Shown piece after piece: positions 17,226 through 24,512 of a stretch of DNA of 56,791 nt. Below the pieces are notes generated by a model. That model made no database searches. It saw only the letters and a list, made by a program, of their open reading frames with translations, and was not told the DNA's origin. Location: NCBI RefSeq assembly GCF_001895025.1, contig NZ_BCXI01000025.1, positions 1 through 56,791 of the forward strand, written 5' to 3'. Every line of letters starts with the position of its first letter. The stretch's first letter is position 1. This DNA comes from Rhodococcus zopfii NBRC 100606 = JCM 9919. Lineage in GTDB: Bacteria; Actinomycetota; Actinomycetes; Mycobacteriales; Mycobacteriaceae. A program made the position numbers and the translations under genes.

Positions 17226-18653
17226 ATGGAAGACCGCGCTCTCGTGAAGTCCGGGGCCGGCGTCACCGCCGTCGCGTCCGTTACGGGATGTCACGGCGTG
17301 CTCGATGTTTTTCTCTTGGCGCTCGATATCGACGCCTCGACGGTCCCGCGTCCGCCGATTCCCCGCGTCGAGGCGGTCGAGCCGTTCCTTCCCGCACGGG
17401 TCGGCGCGGACCCCGCCACCGATCACGGTGTTCGCCCCGCGGTTCTGCTCGCATACCGGCACATCGTCGACCGCGCACATCCCGACGTGTCATTCGGTGT
17501 CTCGACCGGGGCGCTGCGCTCGGGCTCGACAACGGCGCGTCCGTACGTCGGCGCGCCCGCGACCTGCGTGTCATTGTGGGAGATCCCGGGACACGGTCTC
17601 GTGCTCGCGTTGGAGGCGCTGACCGACAAGTCACCGCTGGTGGGCCGGCGCATCGATCCGCTGCAGGACCGTGACGGCCAGGGTTTCCGGCCCACCGTCG
17701 ACGGCTTCCTCGCCCCGTTCGGGTTGACGTCGTCGGCTTCTCTCGAAGATCTGTTCCCCGGGATCAACCGGATGATGCCCGCGCCCACCACCTACCGGCC
17801 GCTGCACGAGATCGTCGTGCACCGGCATCGCGGGGTCGGCGACCGCGAGGTCGTCGAGGCCCTGATGGTGGAGGTCGTGTCGAGTGGGGGCGAGCGGGTG
17901 CGCGACCTGGTCGACGGCAGCACGACGGGGCCGACCGCCCGTGCCGCTGCCCGCACGTGGGGTGTCGTGTGGGGATGGGACCGGGTCCGTCTCGTCGACG
18001 TGCCCGCGCAACCCGGCGCCGCGATCGCCGTGCGGGAGGACTCGGGCGCTGTGCTGCTCGATCTCGAGGCGACCGCGGTGGACAGCGACTACACGACTCG
18101 CGGAACCGGGGAGATGATCTTCGGGCTGCTGTCCTGGGTCGCGATGCGTGCGAGCTGCTCGCGGGACTTCTGGCAGGTGCTCGCGCACCTACGCAATCAC
18201 GAGGACCTCGATGGCGACCGGCTCCGTGCCGCGCTCGACGACGTCGCAGCGATGCAGGCCCGGAAAATGGAGCGGGTCCTGCTGCGCAAGGAGTCGATAC
18301 GCGACGATCGATTCCCTTCGTGGACACAGCCGACACAGCTCCGGTCGGTGCTGGTGCGTCGAGTGGCCGACGAGATCGCCGATCTCGACGGCGAACTCGC
18401 CGAGGCCGCCGAAGTGATCGAACACGCGGTACGCCGCAGCGTGGAACTGCGCGGTCAGCACCATTCGCGGCTCGCCCGCGCATGGTCCGCGGCGGCCTCC
18501 GTCATCGCAGTCGTCGCGTTGTTTGCGGCACTCGCCGCGGTGCCGGCGGAGTCGGAACCGACCCTGTTCCCGCACTGGCTGTACGCGTTCAGCGTGACGC
18601 TGGCGCTCACGGTCGTCGCGATCACCGTCGCGGTACTGTGGCGACGGCGATGA
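17226..18653 (+). CDS. membrane protein of unknown function, 475 aa
   Basis: I do not recognise the long N-terminal part. It contains TGALRSGSTTARPYVGAPAT, DLFPGINRMMPAPTTYRPLH and a run of alpha-helical, charged sequence (ADLDGELAEAAEVIEHAVRR-like) near residues 400-430. Two transmembrane helices follow at the end (SVIAVVALFAALAAV and FSVTLALTVVAITVAVLW), closing with basic WRRR. This suggests a large cytoplasmic domain anchored by a C-terminal hairpin. The ATG at 17226 is the likely start; GTG codons just before it are alternatives, and the ribosome site is not clear. Confidence 0.7.
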   Translation: MEDRALVKSGAGVTAVASVTGCHGVLDVFLLALDIDASTVPRPPIPRVEAVEPFLPARVGADPATDHGVRPAVLLAYRHIVDRAHPDVSFGVSTGALRSGSTTARPYVGAPATCVSLWEIPGHGLVLALEALTDKSPLVGRRIDPLQDRDGQGFRPTVDGFLAPFGLTSSASLEDLFPGINRMMPAPTTYRPLHEIVVHRHRGVGDREVVEALMVEVVSSGGERVRDLVDGSTTGPTARAAARTWGVVWGWDRVRLVDVPAQPGAAIAVREDSGAVLLDLEATAVDSDYTTRGTGEMIFGLLSWVAMRASCSRDFWQVLAHLRNHEDLDGDRLRAALDDVAAMQARKMERVLLRKESIRDDRFPSWTQPTQLRSVLVRRVADEIADLDGELAEAAEVIEHAVRRSVELRGQHHSRLARAWSAAASVIAVVALFAALAAVPAESEPTLFPHWLYAFSVTLALTVVAITVAVLWRRR

Positions 18654-18674
18654 CGGGCAGGGCATGATCGACCC

Positions 18675-19250
18675 ATGGCATCGACGCTGAATCTGGTCGG
18701 GGACCCGGACGCCGACGCGCTGCTCGCCGCCGACCCGCTGGCACTGCTCATCGGCATGCTTCTCGACCAGCAGGTTCCGATGGAGACGGCCTTCGCCGGC
18801 CCGAAGAAGCTCGCCGACCGGCTCGGCGGACTCGACGTGCAGGCAATCGCGGAAGCCGATCTCGACGACTTCATCGCCGTCTGTGCACAACCCCCGGCGG
18901 TGCACCGGTTCCCGAAATCGATGGCCCAGCGGATCCAGGCACTGTGCGCGGCGATCGTCGACGACTACGACGGCGATGCGGCCGCCATCTGGACGTCGGG
19001 AGAGCCGGACGGCAAGCAGGTTCTCGGCCGGCTGAAGGCACTGCCCGGTTACGGCGACCAGAAGGCCCGCATCTTCCTGGCGCTACTCGGCAAGCAGATG
19101 GGTGTGCAGCCGGCGGGGTGGCGCGAGGCCGCGGGCGATTACGGCCAGGAAGATTCGCGCCGGTCGATCGCCGACGTCGTCGACGAGAAGTCGCTGCACG
19201 AGGTACGCGAGTTCAAGAAGTCGATGAAGGCTGCGGCCAAGAACCGTTAG
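18675..19250 (+). CDS. HhH-GPD-type base excision repair protein
   Basis: A 191-residue protein of the helix-hairpin-helix DNA glycosylase superfamily. It has LLIGMLLDQQVPMETAFAGP near residues 25-45, the hairpin LGRLKALPGYGDQKARIFLA near residue 120, and a helical end. The HhH region and the invariant-type Asp-Gln substrate-pocket segment (LLDQQV) match the short actinobacterial subfamily annotated as base excision repair. There is no 4Fe-4S cluster motif. It starts 21 nt after the preceding gene, so the two may be co-transcribed. The base removed is unknown. Confidence 0.8.
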   Translation: MASTLNLVGDPDADALLAADPLALLIGMLLDQQVPMETAFAGPKKLADRLGGLDVQAIAEADLDDFIAVCAQPPAVHRFPKSMAQRIQALCAAIVDDYDGDAAAIWTSGEPDGKQVLGRLKALPGYGDQKARIFLALLGKQMGVQPAGWREAAGDYGQEDSRRSIADVVDEKSLHEVREFKKSMKAAAKNR

Positions 19251-19328
19251 CGCACCGTTTCCTCACGCCGGGCCGGTCCGGGTGACCCGCCCCCGGGGGG
19301 GCGTTCAGGAACCGCATTCGGGCCGGAT

Positions 19329-19347
19329 CGATCAGGAATCGAGAAGT
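19329..19347 (+). promoter_or_regulatory. conserved upstream motif, copy 1 (before VOC gene 1)
   Basis: CGATCAGGAATCGAGAAGT ends 31 nt before the ATG of the VOC gene at 19379. The identical 19-mer ends 32 nt before the next VOC gene. Equal spacing and full identity point to a promoter or operator; GGAATC could be the -35 element of an ECF sigma factor. Confidence 0.6.
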
Positions 19348-19378
19348 GCACATCGCGTGGCCGTTCTAGCCTTTCGGC

Positions 19379-19789
19379 ATGGACATCACCATTCACACGA
19401 CCGTCCTTCCCCACACCGACCCCGACGCATCGCTCGCCTTCTACCGCGACGTCCTCGGTTTCGAGGTCCGCAGCGACGTCGGGCAGGGCACGATGCGCTG
19501 GATCACGGTCGGTCCGGAAGGTCAATCCGACATTTCCCTCCTGCTGGCACCACCGGCTGTGGATCCGGGAATCACCGACAACGAACGCCGCACCATCAAC
19601 GAGATGATGGCCAAAGGCACCTACGGCTGGATTCTGCTGGCCACCCGCGACCTCGACGCCACGTTCGAGAAGGTACAGGCCGGCGACGCCGAGGTCGTGC
19701 AGGAACCGACCGAGCAGCCGTACGGTATCCGCGACTGCGCCTTCCGGGATCCGGCCGGCAATCTGGTTCGTATCCAGGAGCTTCGCTGA
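19379..19789 (+). CDS. VOC (glyoxalase/bleomycin-resistance fold) family protein, single domain
   Basis: A 136-residue vicinal-oxygen-chelate protein. It has the opening HTTVLPHTDPDASLAFYRDV and the domain end EQPYGIRDCAFRDPAGNLVR, with the usual His and Glu metal-ligand positions at the beta-strand ends. A hairpin terminator follows. It shares its upstream motif and promoter spacing with the two-domain VOC gene at 20074-20709, so the two are probably regulated together. Members include glyoxalases, dioxygenases and antibiotic-binding proteins; no substrate can be named. Confidence 0.85.
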   Translation: MDITIHTTVLPHTDPDASLAFYRDVLGFEVRSDVGQGTMRWITVGPEGQSDISLLLAPPAVDPGITDNERRTINEMMAKGTYGWILLATRDLDATFEKVQAGDAEVVQEPTEQPYGIRDCAFRDPAGNLVRIQELR

Positions 19790-19810
19790 GCGACACGACC
19801 CTGACGGTCG

Positions 19811-19850
19811 AGCCCCCGGGTCCTGCCTCGGCAGGCGCCCCGGGGGCTTT
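19811..19850 (+). terminator. terminator after VOC gene 1
   Basis: AGCCCCCGGG/CCCGGGGGCT stem with an inner CTGCC/GGCAG pairing, followed by TTTCGTC. It begins 22 nt past the stop. Confidence 0.75.
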
Positions 19851-19880
19851 CGTCATCCGACGAGGAGAAAGGGAGAATTC

Positions 19881-20063
19881 ATGTGTCTGCCCGAGTGGGG
19901 CCGTGCGCGCATCGAGGCGCAGTACTCGGCCGGCATGCGTCGCCCCGACGACCGGATCGACGGGAAGGACGCGCATGCGCCGAACCTGGCGACGATGCTG
20001 TGTGCCGATATGGAAGTCGAACCGATCAGGAATCGAGAAGTCAAGTCCACCATCGCTTCCTAG
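19881..20063 (+). CDS. small hypothetical protein, 60 aa
   Basis: The ATG is preceded by a strong ribosome site, AAAGGGAGAATTC, with 5-nt spacing, which is the main reason to believe it. The product starts MCLPEWGRARIEAQYSAGMR and has no membrane segment or known motif. Its last 14 codons run through the conserved motif copy at 20023-20041 and it ends 10 nt before the next VOC gene, so translation would cross that gene's promoter. It may instead be a remnant of a larger gene. Confidence 0.45.
   Translation: MCLPEWGRARIEAQYSAGMRRPDDRIDGKDAHAPNLATMLCADMEVEPIRNREVKSTIAS
20023..20041 (+). promoter_or_regulatory. conserved upstream motif, copy 2 (before VOC gene 2)
   Basis: Identical to the 19-mer at 19329-19347 and ending 32 nt before the ATG at 20074. 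Both copies are followed about 20 nt later by a short TTC(C)TAGC match that may mark the -10 region or transcription start. Confidence 0.6.
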
Positions 20064-20073
20064 CATTGAGTTC

Positions 20074-20709
20074 ATGACAACAACCACAGCATCCACCACG
20101 TCCATCGCATCCGTCACTCTCGAGGTCGCCGACGTCGAGGCCGCGCGCCGCTTCTACACGGGGTTTGGGGTCGACGCCTACATCCGACTTCGGGAATCCA
20201 CCGAGAACACCAGTGGTTTCCGGGGTTTCACGCTGGCACTCACGGTGTCCGGTCCCGCAACGGTCGACGCATTCCTCGACGCAGCCGTCGACGCCGGCGC
20301 CGAGGTGATCAAACCGGCCGCAAAGTCCCTGTGGGGCTACGGTGGTGTCGTCCAGGCCCCGGACGGCACGATCTGGAAGGTCGCGACGTCGGCGAAGAAG
20401 GACACCGGCCCCGTCACCCGCGAGATCGACGAGGTCGTCCTGCTGCTCGGCGTCGACGACGTGAAGGCGACCAAGCGGTTCTACGTCGAGCGCGGCCTGA
20501 CCGTGGGGCGGAGCTTCGGCGGCAAGTACGCCGAATTCACTTCCGGTGCATCGAGTCCCGTCAAGCTCGCCCTGTACAAGCGGCGGGGTCTGGCCAAGGA
20601 CCTCGGGGTTCCCGTCGACGGCACGGGTTCGCACCGAGTCGTCATCGGCTGCACCGCAGGAGCATTCGTCGATCCTGACGGTTTCGTCTGGAAGGCGGCA
20701 GCGGGCTGA
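20074..20709 (+). CDS. two-domain VOC family protein
   Basis: A 211-residue protein with two tandem VOC half-sites. The first has IASVTLEVADVEAARRFYTG and VVQAPDGTIWKVAT; the second has EVVLLLGVDDVKATKRFYVE and FVDPDGFVWKAAAG. Such tandem forms fold into one pseudo-dimeric cup. The ATG at 20074 fits the motif spacing; a longer frame from 19282 runs out of frame through VOC gene 1 and is not real. Related proteins bind small toxic metabolites or drugs; the substrate is unknown. Confidence 0.85.
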   Translation: MTTTTASTTSIASVTLEVADVEAARRFYTGFGVDAYIRLRESTENTSGFRGFTLALTVSGPATVDAFLDAAVDAGAEVIKPAAKSLWGYGGVVQAPDGTIWKVATSAKKDTGPVTREIDEVVLLLGVDDVKATKRFYVERGLTVGRSFGGKYAEFTSGASSPVKLALYKRRGLAKDLGVPVDGTGSHRVVIGCTAGAFVDPDGFVWKAAAG

Positions 20710-20710
20710 G

Positions 20711-20939
20711 GGGCCCGTATCCGCGTCGGTCGCGAACACCTGGTGACGACGCGTGGCGGATCCTCGGCGGTGACGACGTGGCCGTCCCCGGCTCGCACAC
20801 GGTGGTTCATCTCGACGAGGCGGACCGACCGTCTCCGGTGCCGGAACGGTTGCGGGCCACCCTGAACGAAATGGGTACGTCCGCGTCGGGCCCGGTCGTC
20901 CGCCGACACGATCCGGGAGTCCGGCCCTGCGGTCGGTAG
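20711..20939 (+). other. protein-like reading frame without clear start
   Basis: In the 267-nt gap before the azoreductase gene, one frame reads WRILGGDDVAVPGSHTVVHL and [20 protein letters not shown] before a TAG at 20937. Codon use looks coding. The only candidate start is a GTG at 20778 with no ribosome site. It is either a short unknown gene or the end of a truncated one. Confidence 0.3.
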
Positions 20940-20976
20940 CGTGCCGGGTACCTGCTGTTCGACAAAGGGAGTTCCG

Positions 20977-21627
20977 GTGCCTCAGCTGCTGCACATCGAT
21001 TCGTCTGCTGATCTGACCACGTCGGTCTCGCGTGCTCTCACCGGGCTGTTCGCCGAGACGTGGCGCGGCCTCGGCGACGGATACAGCGTCGTCCGGCGCG
21101 ATCTGCACCGTGACCCGCTGCCGCACCTGCCCGACGCGGGTCTGCACTACGCGGAGCGGCTGCGCGTGGACGGCGAAACCCCCGATGCCGAGGCGGAGAA
21201 GCTGCAGGCCGAGCTGATCGCGGAGGTCGCGGCCGCGGACGTCGTCGTGATCGGTGCCCCGATGTACAACTGGTCGTTGCCCTCGACGCTCAAGGCGTGG
21301 ATCGACTACATCCATGTTCTCGGAACCACCGTCCCGTTCGACACTTCGGACCGGCCGTTCGCGGGCACGCCTGTCGTGGTCGTGTCGAGCCGGGGAAACA
21401 CGTACGCGCCCGGCACGCCGGGGGAGGGCACCGACCACACGGTGCCGCCGCTGCAGCAGGTGCTCGGCGTCTCGCTCGGAATGAGCGTCGAGGTGGTCAC
21501 CGCCGAACTCACCCTCGCCGACCGTCTGGCGCCGCTCGCTCCGCTTGCCGGACAGGCGCAAGGAAGTCGCGTCGCCGCGGAGGAATCCGTGCGCGCCCTC
21601 GCGGTCGCACTGGGGTCCCGGTCGTGA
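20977..21627 (+). CDS. azoR: FMN-dependent NADH-azoreductase (AzoR family)
   Basis: A 216-residue flavodoxin-fold enzyme. It has [19 protein letters not shown] (phosphate-binding turn for FMN), [20 protein letters not shown] and [14 protein letters not shown], all hallmarks of AzoR. It reduces azo dyes and quinones with NADH and is often linked to thiol or electrophile stress. The GTG at 20977 has GGGAG 6 nt upstream. No regulator lies beside it; the flanking VOC genes may share a detoxification role. Confidence 0.85.
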   Translation: MPQLLHIDSSADLTTSVSRALTGLFAETWRGLGDGYSVVRRDLHRDPLPHLPDAGLHYAERLRVDGETPDAEAEKLQAELIAEVAAADVVVIGAPMYNWSLPSTLKAWIDYIHVLGTTVPFDTSDRPFAGTPVVVVSSRGNTYAPGTPGEGTDHTVPPLQQVLGVSLGMSVEVVTAELTLADRLAPLAPLAGQAQGSRVAAEESVRALAVALGSRS

Positions 21628-21794
21628 CCCGAGCGGGCTGACGCCGGCGGATGCCCGGTTCGGGACGTTCGGCGCGGGTGACGTCGCGGCACGCCGCCGG
21701 AGATTTGCCGAACCCCGGCGAATCGGGTGTGATCGAAGTGGGCAGCACGCCGGGGCGGGTTCACCGCCCCGACTCCCGAGAAGGAGGGATACCC

Positions 21795-22157
21795 ATGCAG
21801 GTCCAGCTCAACAAGGACGGCAACATCCAGGTCGACGAGGACATCGTCCGCCGACTGGAAGGTGAACTGGAGTCCGCTCTCGAGCGTTTCGGCGATCGGA
21901 TCACCCGCGTCGAGATCCATCTCGGTGACGAGAACGCCGCGAAGGCCGGTGTCGACGACAAGCGCTGCGTGCTCGAGGCCCGCGTCGCGGGGCAGCAGCC
22001 GATTGCCGTCACCCACCACGCAGGTTCGGTGAAGGAAGCTTTCGACGGGGCCGTCGACCGCCTGCAGAACCTGCTCGACTCCCGGCTCGGCCGCACCGGC
22101 AACCACAAGGGCGGCCCGTCCATCCGTCACATGCAGGTCGACAAGGACGCACCCTGA
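21795..22157 (+). CDS. HPF/RaiA-like ribosome-associated protein (short form)
   Basis: A 120-residue protein with the beta-alpha-beta layout of the ribosome hibernation domain: MQVQLNKDGNIQVDEDIVRR, a helix LESALERFGDRITRVEIHLG, and AFDGAVDRLQNLLDSRLGR. It lacks the C-terminal dimerisation domain of long HPF. The ATG has AAGGAGGG at 6-nt spacing. It probably binds the 30S subunit or acts as a stress factor. The sequence is less basic than classical RaiA, so other uses of the fold are possible. Confidence 0.7.
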   Translation: MQVQLNKDGNIQVDEDIVRRLEGELESALERFGDRITRVEIHLGDENAAKAGVDDKRCVLEARVAGQQPIAVTHHAGSVKEAFDGAVDRLQNLLDSRLGRTGNHKGGPSIRHMQVDKDAP

Positions 22158-22189
22158 TCCTCGACGACCGCGCGTTCCGCCAGACCGGA

Positions 22190-22222
22190 GATCGCCCCAC
22201 CGCACATCGCGGTGGGGCGATC
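22190..22222. terminator. bidirectional terminator between HPF-like gene and amt
   Basis: Perfect 14-bp stem GATCGCCCCACCGC/GCGGTGGGGCGATC with a 5-nt loop in the space between two converging genes. Confidence 0.8.
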
Positions 22223-22251
22223 GCCGCTTTCGGAGCCGGATCGCAGCGCAG

Positions 22252-23580
22252 CTAAGGCTGTTCGTCCTGATTTTCCCGGCGAAGGTCGCGGGACAGGCCG
22301 GAGAACGGGGAATGCGCCGCGCCGCCACCGCCGATCGGTCCGTGCCCGACGACGCCGTGCTCGTACGCGGATTCGGCGTGTAGGACCAGGTCGATGCCCG
22401 ACGACTCGGTTTCCTTGTCCACCCGGAATCCGAAGAACCGGTCGATGATCTTGCCGAGCACATAGGTGACGCCGAACGCGTAGAGGCCCACCACCGCGAC
22501 CGCGAGGATTTGCTTGCCGAGCTGGGCGAGGCCGCCGCCGTAGAACAGGCCGGCCGGACCGTCCGTCATCACCGCGGTCGCGAGCAGTCCGATGAGGATG
22601 GTGCCGACGATGCCGCCCATCAAGTGCACCCCGACGACGTCGAGCGAGTCGTCGTAGCCGAGCCGGAACTTCCAGCCCACCGCGTACGAGCAGACCACAC
22701 CCGCAAGCGCACCGACGACGACCGCGCCCATCACCCCGACGGTGCCGCAGGCCGGGGTGATCGCGACCAGTCCGGCGACGACACCGGATGCCGCACCGAA
22801 CGTGGTCGGATGTCCGTCGCGTCGCTGCTCGACGAACAGCCAGCCGAGCATGCCGGTGCACCCCGCAACGAGCGTGTTGAGGAAGATCGCGGCGGCCTTT
22901 CCGTCCGCGGCCAGCGCCGAGCCCGCATTGAACCCGAACCATCCGAACCACAGCAGGCCGACACCGAGCAGCACCAGCGGAAGGTTGTGCGGTCGCATCG
23001 AATCGAGTTTGAATCCGAGCCGCGGGCCGAGCACCAGGGCCAGCGCCAGACCGGACGCGCCGGAAACGATCTCGACGACGAGCCCGCCCGCGTAGTCCAG
23101 TGCGCCGAGCCGCGCGATCCAGCCGTCGGGCCCCCAGACCCAGTGTGCGACCGGCACATACACCAGCAGTGACCAGATCGGCACGAACAGCATCCACGCC
23201 GAGAACTTCGCGCGGTCGGCGATCGCACCGCTGACGAGTGCCGCGGTCAGGATCGCGAAGGTGAGCTGGAACGTGGCGAACAGGATCTCGGGGATCTGTC
23301 CGTGGACGGTGGACGGGGAGATTCCGCTCAGGCCGAGGTGGGAGAGCCCGCCGAGCAGGCCGCCGCCGAGATCGTCGTCGAAGGTGAGGCTGTAGCCGGC
23401 GATCAGCCAGGTCACCGTCACCAGGGGGATCGAGACGAAACTCATCATGATCATGTTGAGGACGCCGGTCGACCGCACCATGCCGCCGTAGAACAGTGCG
23501 AGACCGGGGGTCATCAACAGGACGAGGGCGGTGCTCGCCAGCAGCCACGCGGTGGCGCCGGCGTCGATTGTCGGGGGCAC
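22252..23580 (-). CDS. amt: ammonium transporter Amt
   Basis: A 442-residue channel with about 11 transmembrane helices. Visible are WLLASTALVLLMTPGLALFY near the start, FAILTAALVSGAIADR, LLWFGWFGFNAGSALA, and a pore His in VGVHLMGGIVGT. A charged cytoplasmic tail follows RFFGFRVDKETESSGIDLVL. The GTG at 23580 has GAGGAG at 8-nt spacing. In many actinobacteria amt is followed by glnK/glnB and glnD; here a terminator comes next instead, so this is probably a stand-alone copy. A PadR gene lies 130 nt upstream on the same strand. Confidence 0.95.
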   Translation of the reverse strand: MPPTIDAGATAWLLASTALVLLMTPGLALFYGGMVRSTGVLNMIMMSFVSIPLVTVTWLIAGYSLTFDDDLGGGLLGGLSHLGLSGISPSTVHGQIPEILFATFQLTFAILTAALVSGAIADRAKFSAWMLFVPIWSLLVYVPVAHWVWGPDGWIARLGALDYAGGLVVEIVSGASGLALALVLGPRLGFKLDSMRPHNLPLVLLGVGLLWFGWFGFNAGSALAADGKAAAIFLNTLVAGCTGMLGWLFVEQRRDGHPTTFGAASGVVAGLVAITPACGTVGVMGAVVVGALAGVVCSYAVGWKFRLGYDDSLDVVGVHLMGGIVGTILIGLLATAVMTDGPAGLFYGGGLAQLGKQILAVAVVGLYAFGVTYVLGKIIDRFFGFRVDKETESSGIDLVLHAESAYEHGVVGHGPIGGGGAAHSPFSGLSRDLRRENQDEQP

Positions 23581-23710
23581 GAGCGAATCTCCTCACGGGC
23601 ACTGGCTCTCAATGCACCGGAATTCGACGATCCGACCGTGGAGTTTCCGCTGAGGGGCGGTGGTGTTGCAAACGCGTTACGGAATGCTCAGAGCGGCGTT
23701 GGGGTGTCTG

Positions 23711-24346
23711 TTATGCGTCGTCCGCCGGTTTCGAATCCGGACCCTCGGCGAGGATCAGGTAGAGCGCGCGGCGCGCGTCGGCCAGGATGTCCCGGGCCGC
23801 GGCGATCTGTGCGTCGGTGCCGCTGGTGGCGACCGAGCGGGCGGCGTTGTGGACCTCGGCGAGCGCGGTCCGCAGGTCGGGGGTGCCGGCCGATGCCGTG
23901 AAGCCGGCGAAGGGGTCGGTGACCGCAGAGGCCGGGTCTTCGAGGTAGCGGCGTCCGGCGTCGGTGAGCGACGCGAGCTTGCGACCGCCGTCGACCTCGA
24001 CGCGGACGAGACCTTCGTCCTCGAGTTGGGAGATGGTCGGGTAGATCGCACCCGGGCTGGGACGCCAGGTTCCGCCGGTGCGTTCGGTGATCGCCTGCAT
24101 GAGCTGGTAGCCGTGCATCGGCTGCTCGGCCAGCAGGATCAGGGTCGCGGCGCGGACGTCGCCGCGCTGGGCCCGGCCGCGGTGGCGTCGGCCGCCTCGC
24201 GCGGGACCGCCGCCGCGATGCGGGTGGGGGCCGCCGAAGGGGTGCTCGCCGCGTCGGGGTCCGTCCCCGCGGCGTCGGCCGCGGTGGAATTCGCCCTCGG
24301 GGGTGGTGTGCCGGCGCTGTCCGCCGGAGTGTCGTTCGTTGCGCAT
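23711..24346 (-). CDS. PadR-family transcriptional regulator with His/Arg/Gly-rich N-terminus
   Basis: A 211-residue regulator. The winged helix occupies about residues 62-135: ATLILLAEQPMHGYQLMQAI, GAIYPTISQLEDEGLVR and RKLASLTDAGRRYL. The first 60 residues are disordered and full of Gly, Arg and His (GGPHPHRGGGPARGGRRHRG), a possible metal- or nucleic-acid-binding tail. The C-terminal helices should form the dimer interface. A palindromic site lies 44 nt ahead of the ATG at 24346, so it probably represses itself; dnaX is divergent. Confidence 0.85.
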   Translation of the reverse strand: MRNERHSGGQRRHTTPEGEFHRGRRRGDGPRRGEHPFGGPHPHRGGGPARGGRRHRGRAQRGDVRAATLILLAEQPMHGYQLMQAITERTGGTWRPSPGAIYPTISQLEDEGLVRVEVDGGRKLASLTDAGRRYLEDPASAVTDPFAGFTASAGTPDLRTALAEVHNAARSVATSGTDAQIAAARDILADARRALYLILAEGPDSKPADDA

Positions 24347-24389
24347 GGTGTACGCCCTTTCTCTTTGTTCGACACAATCAAGATAGAAC

Positions 24390-24407
24390 GCGATATATCG
24401 TTATCGC
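24390..24407. promoter_or_regulatory. probable PadR operator
   Basis: GCGATATATCGTTATCGC is an inverted repeat (GCGATA-N6-TATCGC) containing the palindrome CGATATATCG. It is the only AT-rich patch in the 166-nt gap between the divergent padR-like gene and dnaX, and lies where the padR promoter is expected. Confidence 0.55.
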
Positions 24408-24512
24408 AAGGGGTGTGTGGGCGTCGTCTCGCTCACGGACCCGCGACCTGCCCGAATCCCCCGGCGGCGACCACTCGGCCCTCGTGTCGGAGCCCGCCGG
24501 TAGTCTCGGCGC

